Of a DNA stretch of 5,439 bases, positions 1-5,439 are shown in pieces (the first letter of the stretch is position 1; each line of letters starts with the position of its first letter). The translations under genes were made by a program, and so were the position numbers. The notes beneath the pieces were generated by a model. That model was not told where the DNA came from, did no database searches, and saw only the letters and a program-made list of their open reading frames with translations. Source of the stretch: Mycobacterium sp. (GTDB taxonomy: Bacteria > Actinomycetota > Actinomycetes > Mycobacteriales > Mycobacteriaceae); contig JAOPWF010000841.1 of NCBI GenBank assembly GCA_025965815.1, positions 1 through 5,439 of the forward strand. The letters run 5' to 3'.

Positions 1-478
1 GCCAGTTCATCTCGGCGACGTCCTCGTCGCCGACCTGCCAGGTGATGTGCTGATTGATGAAATAGCCTTCGCCCAGTGCCGTCTGCTTGGGCCCGATCAC
101 ATCTGTCAGTTCTGCGCTGACGCTCACTTCTTCACCAGGACGCAGATAGCGGTGATAGGTCTGCTCACAGTTGGTGGCGACCACACCGATATAGCCTGCC
201 TTGTCGAACAATTCGATGATCCGGGTAAGCGGGTCGTCGTCCGCGCGCACACCGCCAAGACCCATCATCGTCCACACCTGGATCATCGCCGGCGGGGCGA
301 CGAGCCCCGGATGGCCGGCGGCGCGGGCCGCCGACTCGTCGGCGTAGATCGGGTTGCGGTCGCCGATCGCCTCGGTCCAGTTGTTGATCATCGGCTGGTT
401 CACCGGATCGCGCCCGACGCGGGGCTTGCTACGCCCCGCCGCCTGGACCTGCGCGACGGCGTCTTGGATGTCTGTCAT
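1..478 (-). CDS. chsH2: Steroid enoyl-CoA hydratase subunit ChsH2, 5' part (cut by left edge)
   Basis: The first 159 codons are present; the rest lies beyond the left edge. The product matches mycobacterial ChsH2 (Rv3542c type), which pairs with ChsH1 to hydrate the double bond in the three-carbon steroid side-chain CoA. The full protein is known to carry an N-terminal MaoC-like hot-dog domain and a C-terminal DUF35 OB-fold that contacts the aldolase Ltp2. Only the hot-dog domain is visible. It opens MTDIQDAVAQVQAAGRSKPR and contains AIGDRNPIYAD (37-47), which resembles the hydratase-2 motif (GDxNPxH) but has Tyr45 where the catalytic His would sit. This fits a non-catalytic subunit relying on ChsH1. 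APPAMIQVW (61-69) is another strong family stretch. I chose the ATG at 478; GAAGAG lies 6 nt upstream. It follows fadE29 by 32 bp and is the last visible operon gene. Confidence 0.93.
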   Translation of the reverse strand, partial: MTDIQDAVAQVQAAGRSKPRVGRDPVNQPMINNWTEAIGDRNPIYADESAARAAGHPGLVAPPAMIQVWTMMGLGGVRADDDPLTRIIELFDKAGYIGVVATNCEQTYHRYLRPGEEVSVSAELTDVIGPKQTALGEGYFINQHITWQVGDEDVAEMNW

Positions 479-510
479 CGTCCGCTCTTCGCGCAAGCGC
501 TCATCGCCAT

Positions 511-1674
511 TCAACGTGGAACCCTCGGCACCTTCAGACCCGACGCCGCAATCATCTCGCGCATCACCTCGTTGACCCCGCCGCCGAAGGTGATGACCAG
601 GTTGCGCTTGGTCTGCTGGTCGAGCCAGTACAGGAGTTCAGCCGTGTCGGGTTCGGCGGGGTTTCCGTACTTCCCGACGATCTCCTCCGCCAGCCGGCCG
701 ACCGCCTGAATCCGTTCGGTGGAAAAGACCTTGGTGGCTGCTGCGTCGGCGACGTCGATGGTCTCACCGGCCGCCGCGACCTGCCAGTTCAGCAGTTCGT
801 TGATCCGCCACATGGCGTGAATCTCACCCAGCGCGCGACGCACATCGGCGTGGTCGATCGGCGTCACCCCGTCGCCGCCGGGCTTGGACGCCCACGCGTG
901 CACCCGGTCGTAGATGCCGGCCACCCGGCCTGCCGGTCCGAGCATCACGCGCTCATGGTTCAACTGGGTGGTGATCAGCCGCCAGCCGGCGTTCTCCTCG
1001 CCGACCAGCATGTCGACCGGCACCCGGACGTCGCTGAAGTAGGTCGCGTTGGTGTGGTGGGCGCCATCGCTGGTGATGATCGGTGTCCACGAGTAGCCCG
1101 GATCCTTCGTATCGACGATCAGGATCGAAATGCCCCTGTGCTTCACCGCTTCGGGATCGGTACGGCAAGCCAGCCAGACGTAGTCGGCGTCGTGGCCGCC
1201 GGTCGTGAAGATCTTCTGGCCGTTGACGATGTACTCGTCGCCCTGGCGGATGGCAGTGGTACGTAGCGAAGCCAGGTCCGTGCCCGCGTCGGGCTCGGTG
1301 TATCCGATCGCGAAATGCACCTCGCCCGCCAGGATCGACGGGAGGAACTTCTGCTTCTGGGCCTCGGTGCCGTAGACCTGCAGGGTGGGGCCGACCGTCT
1401 GCAGCGTGACGGCGGGCAACGGCACATCGGCGCGGGCCGCTTCGTTGACGAAGATCTGCTGCTCCACCGGACCGAAGCCGTGGCCGCCGTACTCCTTCGG
1501 CCAGCCGACGCCGAGCTTGCCGTCACTGCCCATTCGGCGGATCACCGCCCGGTAGGCCTTGCCGTGCCGGTCGGTCTGCATCTCCTGCGCCTCTTCGGGA
1601 CTGATGAGGCTGGAAAAGTACTGGCGCAGTTCGGCTTGCAGCGCCCGCTGCTCGGGGGTCAGGTCGACGAACAT
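511..1674 (-). CDS. fadE29: Steroid acyl-CoA dehydrogenase subunit FadE29 (ChsE2)
   Basis: The 387-residue product is an acyl-CoA dehydrogenase of the length I recall for M. tuberculosis FadE29/ChsE2 (Rv3543c). With FadE28 it forms the alpha2-beta2 flavoenzyme that dehydrogenates 3-oxo-4-pregnene-20-carboxyl-CoA. Visible elements are an N-terminal helical part (1-115), the beta-domain flavin motif YTEPDAGTDLASLR (125-138), VNGQKIFTTGG (150-160), and LNHERVML (238-245). Glu241 there aligns with the catalytic base of isovaleryl-CoA dehydrogenase-type enzymes. The C-terminal GGGVNEVMREMIAASGL (364-380) is typical. The usual RxQFGxP flavin-contact motif is replaced by KPGGDG (264-269), so the partner must supply it. 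The ATG at 1674 is chosen over an upstream in-frame start at 1803 because GGGAG lies 4 nt before it, the N-terminus then matches the family, and the extension would lie deep inside fadE28. Its first 16 bases overlap the fadE28 end, suggesting coupled translation. Confidence 0.96.
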   Translation of the reverse strand: MFVDLTPEQRALQAELRQYFSSLISPEEAQEMQTDRHGKAYRAVIRRMGSDGKLGVGWPKEYGGHGFGPVEQQIFVNEAARADVPLPAVTLQTVGPTLQVYGTEAQKQKFLPSILAGEVHFAIGYTEPDAGTDLASLRTTAIRQGDEYIVNGQKIFTTGGHDADYVWLACRTDPEAVKHRGISILIVDTKDPGYSWTPIITSDGAHHTNATYFSDVRVPVDMLVGEENAGWRLITTQLNHERVMLGPAGRVAGIYDRVHAWASKPGGDGVTPIDHADVRRALGEIHAMWRINELLNWQVAAAGETIDVADAAATKVFSTERIQAVGRLAEEIVGKYGNPAEPDTAELLYWLDQQTKRNLVITFGGGVNEVMREMIAASGLKVPRVPR

Positions 1675-2678
1675 TGTGCTCCCACCAGGTCGAGACGATG
1701 CGACGGCCCGCCCAACAAGCGGGTCAGGTCCTTGATCGAGGAGTAGTACCGGGTCATCGGGTAGGTGATGTCGACGCCCATGCCTCCATGCAGGTGATGG
1801 CACAGCTGCATCACCGGCGCGGCCTGTGAAGTCACCCAGTAGCCCAGTACGTCAAGGTCGTCGTCGGCATCGCGACCCTCGTCGAGCCGCCAGATCACCG
1901 ACGTCGAGGCCAGATCGATGGTGCGCGAAGCGATGTAGACCTCGGCCAGTTGGGCGGCGACCGTCTGGAACGTCGACAACGGCTTGCCGAACTGGTGGCG
2001 GTTGGCCACGTAGTCGGCCGTCAGCCGCAGCGCCCCGGCGACCAGCCCGGCGGCGAACGCGCCCGTCATCGCCAACGCCAGCTGATTGACCCGGTGCGCC
2101 CCCGCCCCGGCAAGCACGTCGGCGTCATTCACCGCGACGTCCGAGAAGGTGACCGCGTACTCGTCGGACCCGTTAGCCGTCGGCGTCTTGACCAGCCGGA
2201 CGCCCTGGGCCTTGGGCGAGACCACGACGACGGCGCTGTCGGCGGTCACGATCATCCAATCCGCTTGCTCCGCATACGCAACGCCGACCTTGGTGCCGTT
2301 CAGCCGGTTGTTGACGACGGTCGTCGCGGGACGGTCCGGCAGGGCGGCACCCGGTTCGTTGAGCGCCGCGGTGAGCACCGTCCCGGCGGGCACGCCGGCG
2401 AGGTAGCGGTCCTGCTGCTCGTCACTGGCCAGGTCCAGCAGGGGGACCACCGCAAGGCCGAGGGTGGCCAGCGCCGGGGTGATCGCGCCGTGGCGACCGA
2501 TCTCGGTGAGCGCGGTGGCCGTCTCGGGCAGGCCGACGCCGTCGCCGCCGAGGCGTTCGGGAACGGGCAGCGAGGTGACGCCGCCGTCGGCGAGCGCCGT
2601 CCAGCTGTTATCGCGGTCTAGTACCGACGTGACCACGTCGGCTACAGCCTGCTGCGCCGGGTCGGGACTGAAATCCAC
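1659..2678 (-). CDS. fadE28: Steroid acyl-CoA dehydrogenase subunit FadE28 (ChsE1)
   Basis: The 339-residue product is a short acyl-CoA dehydrogenase-like protein of the length I recall for FadE28/ChsE1 (Rv3544c), the partner of FadE29 in the heterotetramer that oxidises the steroid propanoyl-CoA side chain. It keeps the C-terminal flavin-binding signature ADYVANRHQFGKPLSTFQ (221-238) and the HHLHGGMGVD stretch (294-303). The beta-domain motif is worn to ALNEPGAALP (105-114), and the position matching FadE29 Glu241 appears to be Leu200, so it has no catalytic base of that type. Translation starts at a GTG (2678): a strong AAGGAGGA site lies 5 nt upstream, and the N-terminus MDFSPDPAQQAV looks native. 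An in-frame start 34 codons upstream would overlap cyp125 and has no support. The gene begins 26 bp after cyp125 and overlaps fadE29 by 16 bp. Confidence 0.95.
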   Translation of the reverse strand: MDFSPDPAQQAVADVVTSVLDRDNSWTALADGGVTSLPVPERLGGDGVGLPETATALTEIGRHGAITPALATLGLAVVPLLDLASDEQQDRYLAGVPAGTVLTAALNEPGAALPDRPATTVVNNRLNGTKVGVAYAEQADWMIVTADSAVVVVSPKAQGVRLVKTPTANGSDEYAVTFSDVAVNDADVLAGAGAHRVNQLALAMTGAFAAGLVAGALRLTADYVANRHQFGKPLSTFQTVAAQLAEVYIASRTIDLASTSVIWRLDEGRDADDDLDVLGYWVTSQAAPVMQLCHHLHGGMGVDITYPMTRYYSSIKDLTRLLGGPSHRLDLVGAQCSST

Positions 2679-2683
2679 CCGAA

Positions 2684-2691
2684 TCCTCCTT
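2684..2691 (-). promoter_or_regulatory. Strong ribosome binding site that fixes the fadE28 GTG start
   Basis: On the minus strand this reads AAGGAGGA, almost fully complementary to the 16S anti-Shine-Dalgarno sequence, 5 nt before the GTG at 2678. It lies in the 26-bp gap after the cyp125 stop. It decides between this GTG and the longer reading frame that opens inside cyp125. Confidence 0.9.
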
Positions 2692-2704
2692 GATTCTTTG
2701 CGGT

Positions 2705-3967
2705 CTAGTTCGCAACCGGGCACTGACCGGCCGAGCCACCCTGATAGTCGACCTGCCAGTGCTTGATCCCGTTGAGCCATCCCGACCGTAGCCGCTCGGG
2801 TGCACTAACCGAAGCGAGATCGGGCATGTGGTCGGCGATCGCGGAGAACATCAGGTTGATCGTCATCTTGGCCAGGTTGGCGCCGATACAGTAGTGCGCT
2901 CCGGTGCCACCAAATCCGACGTGCGGGTTGGGGTTACGCATGATGTCGAACGCGAACGGGTCCTCGAAGACTTCCTCGTCGAAGTTGGCCGAGCGGTACA
3001 TCATGACGACTCGCTGGCCCTTCTTGACCTGCACGCCGCCGAGTTCGGTGTCCTCCAGCGCGGTGCGCTGGAACGAGGTGACCGGGGTGGCCCAGCGGAC
3101 GATCTCGTCGGCCGCGGTCTCCGGCCGCTCCTTCTTGAACAGCTCCCATTGGTCGGGGAATTCGGTGAACGCCATCATCCCCTGGGTGATGGAGTTGCGG
3201 GTGGTCTCGTTGCCGGCCACGGCCAGCATGATGACGAAGAAGCCGAATTCGTCGTCGGAGAGCTTCTGGCCGTCGATGTCGGCCTCGATCAGCGTGGTGA
3301 CGATGTCCTGTCCGGGCTCACGTGCCTTCAGCTCGGCCATCTGCATGGCGTAGGTGAGTAGCCCGACCGACGACGCCTTGGCGTCGATGTGGGCAAACTC
3401 CGGGTCCTCGTCGCCCGTCATCTCGTTGGACCAGTCGAACAGCTTCTTGCGGTCATCCTGCGGCACGCCGAGCAGGCCGGCGATGGCCTGCAGCGGCAGC
3501 TCCGCGGAGACCTGTTCGACGAAGTCGCCGGTGCCCTCCGCGGCGGCGGCCTTGGCGATGTTCTGCGCCCGCTCGTCGAGCTCGTCGCGCAGCCGGTTGA
3601 TGGCCCGCGGGGTGAAGCCGCGGGAGATGATCTTGCGCAGCCGGGTGTGGTGCGGGGCGTCCATGTTGAGCATGACGAACCGTTGCAGGTCGATGTCTTC
3701 ACGCTTCATGTCGTCCTTGAAGCGCGGCAGCGCGGTGTTTTGCAGGCTCGAGAAAACGTCGCTGCGAAGCGACACCTCTTTGACGTCTTTGTGCTTGCTG
3801 ACCACCCAGAAGCCGCCGTCATTGAAGCCGCCCTTACCGATAGGCTGCTCGTTCCACCAGATCGGGGCCGTCTTGCGCAACTCCGCGAACTCTTCGACCG
3901 GAAGCCGTTCGCAGTAGATGTCGGGGTCGGTGAAGTCGAACCCTTGGGGAAGATTGGGGGTTGGCAT
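2705..3967 (-). CDS. cyp125: Steroid C26/C27-monooxygenase, cytochrome P450 CYP125
   Basis: The 420-residue product is a soluble bacterial P450 that closely resembles M. tuberculosis CYP125A1 (Rv3545c). That enzyme hydroxylates and further oxidises the terminal side-chain methyl of cholesterol or cholestenone, which starts side-chain degradation. Seen here: the I-helix oxygen-activation motif AGNETTR (251-257), the K-helix ExxR as EIVR (288-291), and the heme loop FGGTGAHYCIG (352-362) with Cys360 as the axial thiolate ligand. Other family stretches are NMDAPHHTRLRK (101-112) and RSGWLNGIKHWQVDY (394-408). The ATG at 3967 is chosen because GAGGAG lies 7 nt upstream; a TTG at 3982 in the same frame overlaps that site and is unlikely. 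The C-terminus reads QGGSAGQCPVAN, a few residues longer than the TB protein as I remember it. First gene of the minus-strand operon, likely KstR-controlled. Confidence 0.97.
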   Translation of the reverse strand: MPTPNLPQGFDFTDPDIYCERLPVEEFAELRKTAPIWWNEQPIGKGGFNDGGFWVVSKHKDVKEVSLRSDVFSSLQNTALPRFKDDMKREDIDLQRFVMLNMDAPHHTRLRKIISRGFTPRAINRLRDELDERAQNIAKAAAAEGTGDFVEQVSAELPLQAIAGLLGVPQDDRKKLFDWSNEMTGDEDPEFAHIDAKASSVGLLTYAMQMAELKAREPGQDIVTTLIEADIDGQKLSDDEFGFFVIMLAVAGNETTRNSITQGMMAFTEFPDQWELFKKERPETAADEIVRWATPVTSFQRTALEDTELGGVQVKKGQRVVMMYRSANFDEEVFEDPFAFDIMRNPNPHVGFGGTGAHYCIGANLAKMTINLMFSAIADHMPDLASVSAPERLRSGWLNGIKHWQVDYQGGSAGQCPVAN

Positions 3968-3974
3968 GGTTGCA

Positions 3975-3980
3975 CTCCTC
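3975..3980 (-). promoter_or_regulatory. Ribosome binding site that fixes the cyp125 start
   Basis: The minus strand reads GAGGAG, 7 nt before the ATG at 3967. An alternative in-frame TTG at 3982 overlaps this site, so the ATG is the better start. Confidence 0.8.
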
Positions 3981-4010
3981 AATATGACGTTCTCTAGTGC
4001 CAGTAAAACA

Positions 4011-4034
4011 TGCCTTCTTCGCAGACAAAAGGCA
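4011..4034. repeat. Short inverted repeat in the cyp125 leader region
   Basis: TGCCTT (4011-4016) and AAGGCA (4029-4034) are perfect inverted copies separated by 12 bases. In RNA read toward cyp125 this could form a 6-bp hairpin in the leader, about 45 nt before the start codon. It does not match the KstR consensus. It may be chance or a weak second protein site; there is no U-tract, so it is not a typical terminator. Confidence 0.3.
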
Positions 4035-4054
4035 GTGTCGCATCCTCGCTTGTC

Positions 4055-4060
4055 AGAGTA
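4055..4060 (-). promoter_or_regulatory. Possible cyp125 operon -10 element
   Basis: The minus strand reads TACTCT, fitting TAnnnT, which would place the transcription start near 4047 and give an approximately 80-nt leader carrying the cyp125 ribosome binding site. The KstR box lies immediately upstream, where a repressor would block polymerase. No convincing -35 is visible, and other start sites within the 118-bp gap are possible. Confidence 0.35.
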
Positions 4061-4061
4061 A

Positions 4062-4075
4062 TGAAACGTGTTCTA
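4062..4075. promoter_or_regulatory. KstR operator in the cyp125-fadA5 intergenic region
   Basis: TGAAACGTGTTCTA matches every fixed position of the published KstR consensus TnnAACnnGTTnnA, on both strands. KstR is the TetR-family repressor of the mycobacterial cholesterol regulon and is released by cholesterol-derived CoA metabolites. The site lies 10 bp before fadA5 and about 95 bp before cyp125. It overlaps the predicted fadA5 -10 by two bases, and lies just upstream of a possible cyp125 -10, so one box could repress both divergent units. Confidence 0.9.
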
Positions 4076-4076
4076 G

Positions 4077-5249
<1,173 letters not shown>

Positions 5250-5252
5250 TCG

Positions 5253-5439
5253 TCAGCGCTTGACGAACGGGTGGAATCGCACCTTGATGTGGTGGATCTT
5301 GCCGTCCGAGGCCGGAATCAGGAACGTTTCGTCGACCCGCGCCGAGATCCGTCGCCCGCCCAACGCCATCCTGGTCACGACGTTGTACGCCGCGTGCACC
5401 TCGTCGCCGTCGACGGTGTACTCGTGATCGGTGGTCGAG
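5253..5439 (-). CDS. NTF2/SnoaL-like protein, 3' end (cut by right edge)
   Basis: The last 61 codons of a minus-strand gene are visible, ending at a TGA (5255-5253). The peptide contains HEYTVDGDEVHAAYNVVTRM, then a GGRRISARVDETFLI strand pair, then ASDGKIHHIKVRFHPFVKR at the C-terminus. The alternating strands and the DETF...DGKI pattern are those of the NTF2-like superfamily (SnoaL, ketosteroid isomerase-like and related small alpha+beta barrels). Members bind small hydrophobic or polycyclic ligands, and some act on steroids, but no catalytic residue can be assigned from this fragment. The codon pattern (G/C at third positions) supports a real gene. It converges on fadA5 with only 3 bp between the two stop codons, so any terminators must lie inside the coding regions. 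I do not recognise a specific ortholog, and no gene symbol is justified. Confidence 0.7.
   Translation of the reverse strand, partial: STTDHEYTVDGDEVHAAYNVVTRMALGGRRISARVDETFLIPASDGKIHHIKVRFHPFVKR

Noticed and set aside
1675..1803. 43-codon N-terminal extension of fadE29 in the same frame
   Set aside because: It lies wholly inside fadE28 in another frame, and its sequence is rich in Arg, Pro and His with no family likeness. The ATG at 1674 has a ribosome site and gives the family length.
1950..2621. Long plus-strand open frame opposite fadE28 (also similar ones at 47-709, 817-1266, 2828-3361, 3389-3997)
   Set aside because: These are high-GC antisense shadows of well-supported genes: Arg, Gly, Asp and Val-rich peptides with no recognisable domain or ribosome site.
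2679..2780. 34-codon extension of fadE28 into cyp125
   Set aside because: The strong AAGGAGGA 5 nt before the GTG at 2678 fixes the start, and the extension overlaps conserved cyp125 coding sequence.
4004..4017. Possible second KstR site TAAAACATGCCTTC
   Set aside because: Only the left half-site (TnnAACnnG) matches; the right half lacks GTT and the final A.

Overview
The window is a high-GC actinobacterial segment that reads as part of the cholesterol side-chain degradation cluster of a Mycobacterium or Mycolicibacterium species. The proteins closely resemble, by recognition from memory, the M. tuberculosis set Rv3542c to Rv3546 (chsH2, fadE29/chsE2, fadE28/chsE1, cyp125, fadA5). They appear in the same order and orientation as the start of the 'igr' operon with its divergent neighbour fadA5. 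The species cannot be fixed from this sequence. The gene beyond fadA5 is not the ddn (Rv3547) I would expect in M. tuberculosis, so a non-tuberculous species is likely.

Layout: a tight minus-strand operon reads right to left. It runs cyp125 (3967 to 2705), fadE28 (2678 to 1659), fadE29 (1674 to 511) and the first 159 codons of chsH2 (478 to the left edge). Gaps are 26 bp, a 16-bp overlap and 32 bp. A 118-bp divergent intergenic region (3968-4085) separates cyp125 from fadA5, which lies on the plus strand at 4086-5249. It holds a perfect KstR-type operator (4062-4075). Three bases after fadA5, on the minus strand, is the 3' end of a small NTF2/SnoaL-like protein gene that runs off the right edge.

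How the genes work together (family knowledge): CYP125 oxidises the terminal methyl of the cholesterol side chain so that it can be activated to a CoA ester. FadA5 is the thiolase that releases acetyl-CoA in a side-chain beta-oxidation cycle, leaving a C22 steroid CoA with a three-carbon side chain. FadE28-FadE29 (ChsE1-ChsE2) dehydrogenate this propanoyl-CoA side chain. ChsH2, with ChsH1 (presumably just off the left edge), hydrates the double bond, and the aldolase Ltp2 (also expected off the left edge) splits off propionyl-CoA to give the 17-keto steroid.

The system itself is well described and I see no new type of genetic system here. The most useful sequence-level observations are these: the KstR box lies inside what looks like a leaderless fadA5 promoter; the two FadE proteins have lost complementary parts of the acyl-CoA dehydrogenase active site; the ChsH2 hydratase motif lacks its catalytic His; and an NTF2-like gene converges on fadA5.
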